DNA of 64,000 bases from Bacillota bacterium (GTDB lineage Bacteria; Bacillota; Clostridia; Peptostreptococcales; Anaerovoracaceae). The stretch lies in NCBI GenBank assembly GCA_029101005.1, contig JAQXQE010000006.1:1-64000 (forward strand), written 5' to 3'. A model generated the notes under the pieces. The model did no database searches, was not told where the DNA came from, and saw only the letters and a list, made by a program, of their open reading frames with translations. Position numbers and translations under genes: made by a program. This document shows, one piece after another, positions 1-9,244 of the stretch (position 1 is its first letter; each line of letters opens with the position of its first letter).

Positions 1-66
1 ACCTCCTGTTACTTTTGATAGTGATGCGGTCGCCAAACCGTCACTATTGTAACAGAGGTTTTTTAA
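1..66 (+). terminator. Rho-independent terminator
   Basis: A long stem pairs the first 12 bases with GTAACAGAGGT (one bulged C). An inner helix pairs TAGTGA..CGGT with ACCG.TCACTA. TTTTTT follows directly. It would end a plus-strand transcript that enters from the left of the window. Confidence 0.7.
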
Positions 67-98
67 TTCTCGAACATTTACTAAAGTTTTATTTACTC

Positions 99-119
99 AC
101 CCCTGGTAGAACCAGGGGT
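99..119. repeat. Perfect 9-bp hairpin, function unknown
   Basis: ACCCCTGGT and ACCAGGGGT form a perfect inverted repeat around a 3-base loop, with no T-run on either side. It lies between two terminators, beside an imperfect TTTAAG/TAGCTAAA stretch. It could be an end remnant of an IS200/IS605-type element, which carry such subterminal hairpins, or just an RNA hairpin. No transposase is nearby. Confidence 0.3.
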
Positions 120-147
120 TTAAGTCTAGCTAAAGCGCCAAAGAAAT

Positions 148-174
148 AAGTCTGCGTTCTATGAACGCAGACTT
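148..174 (-). terminator. Terminator of the giant repeat-protein gene
   Basis: A perfect 12-bp stem (AAGTCTGCGTTC/GAACGCAGACTT) has a 3-base loop and lies 20 bases after the stop of the 194-6424 gene. ATTTCTTT follows on the minus strand and GTTTTA on the plus strand, so it may work both ways. Confidence 0.7.
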
Positions 175-193
175 GTTTTATCTTGTAATAATA

Positions 194-3100
194 TTAATCT
201 TCGATTCTCCAGCGCAGATCTCCAACCTCGCTTACTCTATAGCAGGACTTGTCGTAAGACAGAACTGCCTTAGTTACATATGTTCCTGGCTGTGAGTTGC
301 TGTTGTTGATATATGTCGCTGATACCTCTGCTGGCAGATTGATGAGGCTTACAGTCTTGGCATTGCCATCGTATGCGAATGGTGCTGTGTAATCCCAGCG
401 AACATCTGACATATCGATTGTCGCTTTCTCAATTCTCCATCTGAGAGTTCTCTCTTCCGGCTGTGAGTAATTGCCATCGATAGGAACCCTGAAGCTTACT
501 CTTGCGATGTAAGTTCCTACATCTACAGCTGTGTTGCCCTCATACGACGCGATGCTTACGCCTTCAGGAAGTCCTGATACGCTTACTCGCTTCTCCTTGC
601 CATCGTAGCTGAAGACATTCTCATAATCCCATACGAGTTCACTCATATCAGGCTCAGCCTTCTTAATCTCCCACTTGCAGCTGATAGGATCCGGAACATT
701 GTAGTTGTTGATATCCTGTGGAGTTACGAATACTGTTGCTGTGTATACTCCTGCATCAACTGCTGTATTACCGTCGTAGCTTACGTCCATTCCATCTGGG
801 AGTCCGTAGATTCTTGGCTCATCATCACTGCCGTTGTTCATCAGAAGTCCGATGAGTCCACCCCTCTTCTCGATGTTCATCAGAGCGACTGAGTGCTCCC
901 CTCCATTGTAAGTGAATGGTGCATTGTAATTCCATCTAATCTTACTGAGATCTACATCAGCCTTATTGATGGTCCATGTGCAGCTTCCAAATGATGGTCT
1001 GTTGTAGTTCTGCTCATCATACTCGAAGCATACAGTAGCAATATATGTACCAGCATTTGCCTGAGCATTGTTCTCATATACGGCTTTAACTCCCTGTGGA
1101 AGTCCGATAAGCTCAACTGACTTCATCATACCGTCATATGTATATGCGTCGTGGTAGTTCCAGCACACTGCACTCATGTCGTAATCAGCCTTGCCGATTG
1201 TCCACTCGCAGCCATCAGCTGATGGTGCATTGTAGTTCTTTCTGTCATACTTGAAGCTTACACTTGCGCTGTATGTACCAGCATTTGTCGCTGAATGATC
1301 CTTGTACATTGGTGTAAGTCCTTCTGGCAGACCAGTGAGAGATATTGTCTTGGCTCTACCGTCGTATACGTAGCTATCTGCGACATTCCAAGCGATTCTG
1401 CTCATATCATAATCAGCTTTGTCGATTCTCCACTCAATTGGCTCGATTACTGGAGTGTTGTAGTTAGCAGAATCATCCATTGTGATGAAGGCCTCAGCAG
1501 TATATGTACCAGCGCTCTTCGCCTGGTTGCCTGCATAGCTTACAGTCATTCCCTGTGGAATACCTGTCAGCGCAACACTCTTCTGCAGTCCATCGTATAC
1601 GAAACTATCAGCATAGTTCCAGCTGATGCTCGATACATTTGGATCAGCCTTGAGAATTGTCCATCTGCAGTCTGCTACTGTTGGAGTCTCGTAGTTCTCT
1701 GTGTCAACGAGGAGCTTAGCTGAAGCATTGTAGTCTCCAGCTGCCACTGCAGCGTTGCCGCTGTATGAAGCGCTTACACCATCAGGCAGATTGATGAGCT
1801 CGATTGACTTCTCTCTACCGTCGTACGTCTTAGCTTCTGAGTAGTTCCAGCTTACTCCACTCATATCGTAAGTGTCTCTTGCGATATTCCATCTGCACTT
1901 CTCGACATATGGAACATTGAAATTCTTCGCATCATCGACACTAAAGCAAGCCTCCGCAACATAGTTACCTGCTTTTACCTCTGAATTGCCTGTATATGTC
2001 GCGCTCACACCTGCAGGCAGATTGAGAAGTTCGATGCTCTTAGGAGTTCCATCGTATGTGAAACTTCCCTCTCTGTAATCCCAGCATACGCGTGACATAT
2101 CGTGGTCAGCCTTAAGGATTCTCCACTTGCAGCTGCTGATAACAGGGCTGTTGAAGTTGTCGCCGTCCTTAGCCGTGAGCTTAACTCTAGCCTCATAGGT
2201 TCCAGCACCTGTAGCCACATTTCCGAAGTAACTCGCCTCAACGCCCTCAGGCAGATTAACAAGCTGAACACGCTTTGCCGAACCATCGTATACGAAAGGC
2301 TCAACATATGACCAGTGAACCTCACTCATATCGAACTCAGCCTTGTCGATGTTCCACTCGATGCTGTCAATCTTAGGAGTTACGAAGTTCCAGTCATCCT
2401 CAAGCTTAAATACAGCACTAGCCTCATACTTACCTGCACCAAGCGCCCTGTTGCCAGTGTAGATTGGCTTAACACCCTTAGGAAGACCAAGGAGCTCTAC
2501 GCCCTGCTCGTTTCCATCGTATACGATATTATTTCTGTAATCCCAGTGAGCACCACTCATATCAAACTCAGCAGGTCTGATCTCCCACTGAAGAGTTCTG
2601 CTCTCAGGAATAACATAATTCTGGTGATTATTAACTCCGAATGTCGCCTTCGCCTCGTACTGCCCAGCATCAGCAGCAACATTCTGCTCATAGTCAGCCC
2701 ACACGCCCTCAGGCAGGTTGTAGAGCTTAACTGTGTGCGCACTTCCGTCATATGTGAAGACATCATCATATGACCAGCGCACGTTGTCCATATCGAAGCT
2801 CGCCTTGTCGATCATCCAAGTGAGCTTCATAGGCTCAGGCTGCTTATAGTTGACAGTATCTTCCAGTGTAAAATACGCTGTCGCTTCGTATATGCCCGCG
2901 TCTACGGCTCTATTCATCGAGTAACGTACAGATACGTCGTAGCTGTATCCAGTAAGCTCAACCGACTTGACATTGCCATCGTATGTGAATGGCTTGCTGT
3001 AGTTCCAGCTCAGGTTACTGAAGTCATAATTGCCCTTCTCAATTGACCAAGGATAATCCTCGATAACAGGTCTGTAGTAATTGTGCTCATCGTAGTTCAG

Positions 3101-6100
3101 CTTAACTGAAGCAACATAATCACCAACCTTCACAGCCTGGTTACCCGAGTACTCAGCATGAATACTTGATGGCAGACCCTCGATCACGATTGTCTTAGTC
3201 TCTCCGTTATATGCCAGTCCCTCAGGAGCTACCCAGCGTACCTCGCTGAGATCATATGCCGCCTTCTCAATTGACCAGCTTGTTCCACCGAAGCTTGGAA
3301 CATTGTAGTTCTCTGGATCCTTAACATCGAGAACAACCTTGGCAGCATATCTGCCAACCTCACTTGCGCTGTTTCCGATGTATGTTGTAATGATACCCTC
3401 AGGAAGATTCTCAAGAACAACTTCCTTGAGTGTTCCATCATATACAAGAGAATTCTTATAGTTCCAGCACACATTGCTGAGATCGTAATCAGCCTTCTCA
3501 ACAGTCCATGTGCACTTTGGGCAATCAGGAATCACATAGCAATCCTCATCGTGGATGAGTCTAGCTGTAGCAGTATAGGTTCCAGCATTAGTTCTCTCAT
3601 TATCAGTGTACTCAACACTGAAGCCCTCTGGGACATTGATAAGGGATACTCTCTTGACTCTTCCGTCATAAGTAAATGCTCCACTGTAATCCCATGCAAT
3701 TCTGTCCATCGAGAAGTTAGCCTTCTCTACATACCACTTGCAATCTCTGATCTGAGGGAGATTGTAATTCTCTGGCTCTGTCAGGATGAGCTCAGCAGTT
3801 GCTACGAACTCACCAGGCTTAACACTGCGATTGCCCTTGTACTCTGCTCTGAGTATCTCAGGAAGTCCAACGAGAGCTACGCTCTTCTCACTTCCGTCAT
3901 ATACAGAGTCAGTCATTGAAGCCCAATATACTCCACTTACATCTACATCAGCCTTAAGAATCTCCCACTTACATGGCTCAACCTTAGGCTTGTTGTAGTT
4001 AACATCATCGTAGACGAAGTCCGCCTCAGCAACATATGAACCTGCATTCATCGCGCTGTTGCCACTGTATTCAGCTCTCACTCCTCTTGGAAGATTAAGA
4101 AGCTCAATACGTCTTCCGATTCCGCTATATACGAAAGGCTTATTGTAATCCCAGCATACAGCACTCATATCGTAATCAGCCTTATCGATGTGCCACTTGA
4201 GAGAGATTGAATCCTCTCCCTTTATAACATAGTTAACCTCATCGACAACAGCGAACTCGGCTCTCGCCTCATATGTTCCAGCCTCTGTTGCAGAGTTACC
4301 GTAGTATCTTACGTTGACTTCCTTAGGAACATTCTCAAGTTTTACAGTCTTAAGCGTGCCATCATATGAGATACCCTCATCATAGGACCACTTGAGTTCT
4401 GATGGCTTAATAACAGCCCTGCTGATGCTCCACTGAACGCTCATGCTTCCAGGCTGTCTGTAATTATTAGCATCATCAACATCGAAGAATGCTGTAGCAG
4501 TGTAGATTCCGCAATCTACTGCAGAATTACCTACATAGCGCACCTTAACACCCTCTGGAACTCCTTCGAGTTCAACAGTCTTGGCACTTCCATCATATGT
4601 GAACTCTCGCTCCTTCCATCTGACATCGCTCATATCGACATCAGTCTTGGATATCTCCCACTTGCATGGCATAACTGGTGCTGGTGCATTGTAATTCAGG
4701 TGATCATAATCGAGTTCAACAGTTGCATAATACACGCCACTGTCAGTAGCTACGTTATTTCTATATACAGGTGTGATTCTTGGAATAAGGCCCTCGAGTG
4801 CTACGAACTTCTGAGTTCCGTCATACTCGAATGCACCCTCGTAATTCCATCTCACATTAGGCATGTGATAATCAGCCTTAGTGATTCTCCACACGAAATC
4901 CTCAACTGCCGGTGGACAGTTGTAATTTCGTGCGTCGTACTCCCAACGAGCCGACGCAATATATTCACCCGCATCTACAGCTGAATTGCCGTCATATATA
5001 GCCCTGAGACCCTCAGGGATACCTACGAGGTGTACAGACTTGGTTTTACCATCATAAGTAGTAAGCTCGATATCCTTCCAGCGCACCTCGCTGATGTCGA
5101 AGTCCGCCTTGCGAATAATTATTCTGATAGGCTCTGTTACATCGAATCCATATGAATTTGACGCCTTGTATCTCACATAGCAGCCGTTGCCAGATGCTGG
5201 AAGAACGAGATTAGGATTGAACGGTGTCCACTGCTCAACTCCATCTGGGCTGATTTCAACCGAAAGCGACACAGCATCGCCACCATTTCTGTTAACCTGC
5301 GGCGGTCTGAGACTGAGTCTCTCACCGTAAGTAATAGGAGGAATCTGCTCAACTAGACCCATGAAGTATGGAGCACCTGCGTATACTGAATGTGAGAGCT
5401 CACCGCTCGTTCTAACAAGGCTTGTGCCAGCATTATGCTCGATTACAGCTGTCTCTTCCTTATCCATCTCAGACTCCTCTTCCTCTGCTACTTCTTCTAT
5501 CTCTTCATCTTCATCGACTTCTGGCTCCGCGAGCGCCGTAAAGTCGATCATCTCTTCTGGTTCATCTCCGAAAACCTCAGGCACCTGAGGTGTTACTTCT
5601 CCGTAAGCTTCCTCCGCTATCGCGTCTTCAAACACTTCCTGCGCAGGTTCATCCTCCACTACCGGCGCTGGTTCTGATACCGGCTCTGAATTCCTTGAGA
5701 AGAAGGAGAAGAATGATGATTTCTTAGGCTGTGCAGCCTTCTGTCTCTCCTGCTCTGCGAGTTCAGCAGCCTTAGCTCTCTCAGCCTCAGCCTTTCTAAC
5801 AATCTCTCTATATGCCTGCTCAGCAACTGTTCCGTCGAACATCTCATCTGCAATCTCAACATTCTTCATATCGATTACTTCCGGAGTAAGTGAATCGAGA
5901 CGACCGCAGTACTGGAACATATGTCCAGTGTTAAGAACATTTGAAGTATTCCAAGCCTCAAGGCTGAGTCTCTTAAGTCTCTCGCAACCACAGAACATCC
6001 AACTCATGTCGAGAACTTCAGATACATCAAAACCAGACAGATCAAGATGCTCAATTGAATCACAGTTCATGAACATCGAACGCATTGTAACTGTCTTTGC

Positions 6101-6424
6101 CGTATTGAATGATGCCATATCGATATCCTTGAGAAGCTCACAGCCCTCGAATACCGAATTCATACTGACAACACCCTCTGTATTGAGTTTGTTGAGATTA
6201 CCTCTCTTGAGGTTGACACATCCTGCAAAGAGATAATCTATCGCTGCACCTGGAACGAAAGTAACAGGCTCATCAACTGACACAGTTGTGATGTTCTCTC
6301 TGTACTCAGCCCATGGAACCTCATCTGCAGACGATATACTTGTCGCAATACCGCCCTCAATTGCCAGATGACCCCATGCATACAGTTCCCAGTTGCAGGT
6401 TCCCCACTTGCCATTTATCTTCAT
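194..6424 (-). CDS. Giant protein with BspA-like LRR and 21 MBG-type Ig-like repeats
   Basis: A 2076-residue protein. Residues 5-45 match the WGTC.W..PW segment that precedes BspA-type repeats. Residues about 60-195 are DUF285/BspA-like leucine-rich repeats (SMFMNCDSIEHLDLSGFD). Residues 200-335 are charged and acidic, with a Lys/Phe patch at 234-248. An Ig-like segment follows (345-437), then 21 repeats of about 78 residues run to the end. Each repeat has the pattern DMS.V.W.Y...F.YDG..K.V.L..LP.GV...Y.GN.A..AG.Y.A...F.....NY..P.....W.I.KA, the style of the MBG domain. Such proteins are usually surface adhesins, but no signal peptide, LPXTG motif or membrane segment is visible. The start is secure: GGAGGAG lies 6 bases before ATG. 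Adhesion or scaffolding is inferred from family. Confidence 0.85.
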   Translation of the reverse strand: MKINGKWGTCNWELYAWGHLAIEGGIATSISSADEVPWAEYRENITTVSVDEPVTFVPGAAIDYLFAGCVNLKRGNLNKLNTEGVVSMNSVFEGCELLKDIDMASFNTAKTVTMRSMFMNCDSIEHLDLSGFDVSEVLDMSWMFCGCERLKRLSLEAWNTSNVLNTGHMFQYCGRLDSLTPEVIDMKNVEIADEMFDGTVAEQAYREIVRKAEAERAKAAELAEQERQKAAQPKKSSFFSFFSRNSEPVSEPAPVVEDEPAQEVFEDAIAEEAYGEVTPQVPEVFGDEPEEMIDFTALAEPEVDEDEEIEEVAEEEESEMDKEETAVIEHNAGTSLVRTSGELSHSVYAGAPYFMGLVEQIPPITYGERLSLRPPQVNRNGGDAVSLSVEISPDGVEQWTPFNPNLVLPASGNGCYVRYKASNSYGFDVTEPIRIIIRKADFDISEVRWKDIELTTYDGKTKSVHLVGIPEGLRAIYDGNSAVDAGEYIASARWEYDARNYNCPPAVEDFVWRITKADYHMPNVRWNYEGAFEYDGTQKFVALEGLIPRITPVYRNNVATDSGVYYATVELDYDHLNYNAPAPVMPCKWEISKTDVDMSDVRWKEREFTYDGSAKTVELEGVPEGVKVRYVGNSAVDCGIYTATAFFDVDDANNYRQPGSMSVQWSISRAVIKPSELKWSYDEGISYDGTLKTVKLENVPKEVNVRYYGNSATEAGTYEARAEFAVVDEVNYVIKGEDSISLKWHIDKADYDMSAVCWDYNKPFVYSGIGRRIELLNLPRGVRAEYSGNSAMNAGSYVAEADFVYDDVNYNKPKVEPCKWEILKADVDVSGVYWASMTDSVYDGSEKSVALVGLPEILRAEYKGNRSVKPGEFVATAELILTEPENYNLPQIRDCKWYVEKANFSMDRIAWDYSGAFTYDGRVKRVSLINVPEGFSVEYTDNERTNAGTYTATARLIHDEDCYVIPDCPKCTWTVEKADYDLSNVCWNYKNSLVYDGTLKEVVLENLPEGIITTYIGNSASEVGRYAAKVVLDVKDPENYNVPSFGGTSWSIEKAAYDLSEVRWVAPEGLAYNGETKTIVIEGLPSSIHAEYSGNQAVKVGDYVASVKLNYDEHNYYRPVIEDYPWSIEKGNYDFSNLSWNYSKPFTYDGNVKSVELTGYSYDVSVRYSMNRAVDAGIYEATAYFTLEDTVNYKQPEPMKLTWMIDKASFDMDNVRWSYDDVFTYDGSAHTVKLYNLPEGVWADYEQNVAADAGQYEAKATFGVNNHQNYVIPESRTLQWEIRPAEFDMSGAHWDYRNNIVYDGNEQGVELLGLPKGVKPIYTGNRALGAGKYEASAVFKLEDDWNFVTPKIDSIEWNIDKAEFDMSEVHWSYVEPFVYDGSAKRVQLVNLPEGVEASYFGNVATGAGTYEARVKLTAKDGDNFNSPVISSCKWRILKADHDMSRVCWDYREGSFTYDGTPKSIELLNLPAGVSATYTGNSEVKAGNYVAEACFSVDDAKNFNVPYVEKCRWNIARDTYDMSGVSWNYSEAKTYDGREKSIELINLPDGVSASYSGNAAVAAGDYNASAKLLVDTENYETPTVADCRWTILKADPNVSSISWNYADSFVYDGLQKSVALTGIPQGMTVSYAGNQAKSAGTYTAEAFITMDDSANYNTPVIEPIEWRIDKADYDMSRIAWNVADSYVYDGRAKTISLTGLPEGLTPMYKDHSATNAGTYSASVSFKYDRKNYNAPSADGCEWTIGKADYDMSAVCWNYHDAYTYDGMMKSVELIGLPQGVKAVYENNAQANAGTYIATVCFEYDEQNYNRPSFGSCTWTINKADVDLSKIRWNYNAPFTYNGGEHSVALMNIEKRGGLIGLLMNNGSDDEPRIYGLPDGMDVSYDGNTAVDAGVYTATVFVTPQDINNYNVPDPISCKWEIKKAEPDMSELVWDYENVFSYDGKEKRVSVSGLPEGVSIASYEGNTAVDVGTYIARVSFRVPIDGNYSQPEERTLRWRIEKATIDMSDVRWDYTAPFAYDGNAKTVSLINLPAEVSATYINNSNSQPGTYVTKAVLSYDKSCYRVSEVGDLRWRIED

Positions 6425-6536
6425 ATATCTCCTCCATGATAGATATAAGTAATTGCATAGTCATACATAGTTATATTATCACATTATCGCTGTCGATACA
6501 CGAAAGCCGAGATAATTCATCAAATTATTATACGTA

Positions 6537-6570
6537 AAGAGGGTTACCAGCCTAAACTGATAACCCTCTT
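6537..6570 (-). terminator. Probable ppdK terminator
   Basis: AAGAGGGTTA pairs with TAACCCTCTT around a 14-base loop, just beyond the ppdK stop. The minus-strand tail is only moderately T-rich. Confidence 0.55.
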
Positions 6571-6592
6571 GTATTATTGATATTATCGCAAC

Positions 6593-6608
6593 GTAAAGTC
6601 TACTTTAC
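6593..6608. promoter_or_regulatory. GTAAAG-N4-CTTTAC palindrome at ppdK 3' end
   Basis: GTAAAG TCTA CTTTAC is a perfect 6-bp dyad overlapping the ppdK stop codon. Arms and 4-base spacing match the three palindromes at 27329-27948. It may be an operator, an RNA hairpin or a small dispersed repeat. Confidence 0.35.
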
Positions 6609-9223
6609 TTCTGCTCGATTGCTGCCTGTGCAGCAGCGAGTCTTGCGATTGGAACTCTGAATGGTGAGCATGAAACGTAGTTCAGACCAACAGCATTGCA
6701 GAAGTGGATTGATGCTGGCTCTCCGCCGTGCTCTCCACAGATTCCGAGCTTGATATTTGGTCTTGTCTTTCTTCCATCCTCAACAGCCATCTTAACGAGC
6801 TTGCCGATTCCTGTCTGATCGAGTGACTGGAATGGATCAACCTCAAGGATACCCTTGTTTACGTACTCCTTGATGATGTTTCCTGTGTCGTCTCTTGAGA
6901 ATCCGAAGCCCATCTGTGTGAGGTCATTAGTTCCGAATGAGAAGAACTCAGCATCCTTAGCAATTGCATCAGCTGTGAGTGCTGCTCTTGGAATCTCGAT
7001 CATTGTACCTACCAGGTACTTGAGCTCCTCACCTGCCTCCTCGAAGCACTTAGCAGCTGTCTCGTCGATAACCTTCTTAACAGCCTTCAGCTCGTTGTCG
7101 ATTCCAACCAGTGGAACCATGATCTCTGGAACGATGTCGAGACCTGTCTCCTTCTTAACCTCGAGTGCAGCTGTGATGATAGCTCTTGTCTGCATCTCAG
7201 CAATCTCTGGGTATGTAACAGCAAGTCTGCAACCTCTGTGTCCGAGCATTGGGTTGAACTCGTGGAGCTCGATTGTCTTGTTAACAACCTTCTCGTATGG
7301 GATGTTGAACTGCTCTGAAAGCTGTCTCATATCCTCCTCTGTCTTAGGAAGGAACTCATGGAGAGGTGGATCAAGAAGTCTGATAGTAACTGGTCTCTCA
7401 CCCATTACCTTATAGATTCCCTTGAAGTCTTCCTTCTGGTATGGAAGGAGTCCCTCGAGTGCCTCTCTTCTCTCAGCCTCTGTATCAGCAAGGATCATTC
7501 TTCTGATCTTTGGAATTCTCTCCTCTTCGAAGAACATATGCTCTGTTCTGCAGAGACCAATTCCCTCAGCACCGAAGTCAACAGCCTGCTGAGCGTCTCT
7601 TGGATTGTCTGCATTTGTTCTTACCTTAAGTGTTCTGATCTCGTCAGCCCAGCTCATTACTGTTCCGAAGTCACCTGAGAGCTCTGGAGCCATTGTCTTG
7701 ATAGCCTCGAGGTATACATTACCGTCTGAACCGTTGAGTGAGATCTGCTGTCCCTCTGTGTACTTATTGCCAGCGATTATCAGAGTCTTGTTAGCCTCGT
7801 CAACAGTGATATCCTTACATCCAGCTACGCAGCACTTACCCATACCTCTAGCTACTACAGCAGCGTGAGAAGTCATTCCGCCTCTAGCTGTGAGGATACC
7901 CTCAGCAGCGATCATTCCAGCGAGATCCTCTGGTGATGTCTCCTCTCTTACAAGGATAACCTTGTGACCTGCCTCAACTGCTGCTGCAGCCTCCTCTGCT
8001 GAGAAGTAGATCTCTCCTGTTGCTGCTCCTGGTGAAGCTGGGAGACCCTTTGCAACTGATGTAGCCTTTGAGAGCTCATCTGCATCGAATGTTGGGTGGA
8101 GCAACTGATTAATCTGATCAGGCTCGATTCTCATGAGAGCAGTCTTCTTATCGATGAGACCCTCGTTAACGAGGTCTACTGCAACCTTTACTGCTGCAGC
8201 AGCTGTTCTCTTACCATTTCTTGTCTGGAGCATGAAGAGCTTGTTGTCCTCAACTGTGAACTCCATATCCTGCATATCCTTATAGTGATTCTCAAGAATC
8301 TCAGCAACATTCTCAAACTGAGCATATACCTCCGGGAATGCGTCCTTCATCTCTGAGATAGGCTGTCCAGTTCTGATACCAGCTACTACGTCCTCTCCCT
8401 GAGCATTTACGAGGAACTCACCGAAAATAGCATTCTCTCCTGTAGCAGGGTTTCTTGTGAATGCAACACCTGTACCTGAAGTGTCACCAGTGTTACCGAA
8501 TACCATTGACTGTACGTTAACAGCTGTTCCAAGTGATGCTGAGATGTTATTCAGCTTTCTGTAGAGGATAGCTCTCTCGTTGTTCCATGAACGGAATACA
8601 GCAGCGATAGCCTCGAGAAGCTGATCCTTAGGCTCCTGTGGGAACTCTCTTCCGAGCTCAGCCTTAACAAGTGCCTTGTAGCCTGTGATGATCTCCTTCA
8701 GATCCTCTGTAGAAAGGTCTACGTCGAACTCAGCGCCAACCTTCTTCTTCTGAGCATTGAAGACCTCATCGAACTTAGCCTTAGGAATCTCCATTACTAC
8801 ATCACCGAACATCTGAATGAATCTTCTGTAACTGTCGTATGCGAATCTCTCATTGCCAGTCTTCTTCGCGAGTCCATCTACAGAAACATCGTTAAGACCA
8901 AGGTTCAGAATTGTGTCCATCATACCAGGCATTGATACAGGAGCTCCTGATCTTACTGATACGAGCAGTGGGTTGTCCAGGCTTCCGAACTTCTTACCCA
9001 TTACCTCCTCGAGCTCAGCAAGGTGCTCGAATGCCTCATCAATAATCTCATCGCTGAGCTGGTTGCCGTCCTCGATGTACTTCTTACATGCATCTGTGCT
9101 GATTGTGAATCCGAATGGAACAGGAAGTCCAATCTTAGTCATCTCTGCAAGGTTTGCACCCTTACCACCGAGAAGGTTTCTCATGTCCTTTGAACCTTCG
9201 TTGAAAGAATATACGTATTTCAT
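6605..9223 (-). CDS. ppdK: Pyruvate, phosphate dikinase
   Basis: Interconverts pyruvate, ATP and phosphate with phosphoenolpyruvate, AMP and pyrophosphate, a central step of carbon metabolism in many anaerobes. The ATP-grasp domain is at the N-terminus (GGKGANLAEM; VSVRSGAPVSMPGMMDTILN). The swivelling phosphohistidine domain has GGMTSHAAVVARGMGKCCVAG, and the PEP-binding barrel ends with CGEHGGEPAS. About 872 residues is normal for the family. I start at the second ATG (9223): AAGGAG sits 9 bases before it and directly abuts the first ATG at 9232. It follows glyQS closely, as in other Clostridia, and is probably co-transcribed. Confidence 0.97.
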   Translation of the reverse strand: MKYVYSFNEGSKDMRNLLGGKGANLAEMTKIGLPVPFGFTISTDACKKYIEDGNQLSDEIIDEAFEHLAELEEVMGKKFGSLDNPLLVSVRSGAPVSMPGMMDTILNLGLNDVSVDGLAKKTGNERFAYDSYRRFIQMFGDVVMEIPKAKFDEVFNAQKKKVGAEFDVDLSTEDLKEIITGYKALVKAELGREFPQEPKDQLLEAIAAVFRSWNNERAILYRKLNNISASLGTAVNVQSMVFGNTGDTSGTGVAFTRNPATGENAIFGEFLVNAQGEDVVAGIRTGQPISEMKDAFPEVYAQFENVAEILENHYKDMQDMEFTVEDNKLFMLQTRNGKRTAAAAVKVAVDLVNEGLIDKKTALMRIEPDQINQLLHPTFDADELSKATSVAKGLPASPGAATGEIYFSAEEAAAAVEAGHKVILVREETSPEDLAGMIAAEGILTARGGMTSHAAVVARGMGKCCVAGCKDITVDEANKTLIIAGNKYTEGQQISLNGSDGNVYLEAIKTMAPELSGDFGTVMSWADEIRTLKVRTNADNPRDAQQAVDFGAEGIGLCRTEHMFFEEERIPKIRRMILADTEAERREALEGLLPYQKEDFKGIYKVMGERPVTIRLLDPPLHEFLPKTEEDMRQLSEQFNIPYEKVVNKTIELHEFNPMLGHRGCRLAVTYPEIAEMQTRAIITAALEVKKETGLDIVPEIMVPLVGIDNELKAVKKVIDETAAKCFEEAGEELKYLVGTMIEIPRAALTADAIAKDAEFFSFGTNDLTQMGFGFSRDDTGNIIKEYVNKGILEVDPFQSLDQTGIGKLVKMAVEDGRKTRPNIKLGICGEHGGEPASIHFCNAVGLNYVSCSPFRVPIARLAAAQAAIEQK

Positions 9224-9244
9224 TTCGATCATCTCCTTAGTGAA

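Noticed and set aside
1295-5677. Several plus-strand open frames of 70-150 codons inside 194-6424
   Set aside because: They are antisense to the repeat protein, have no RBS, and arise from repeated codon patterns.
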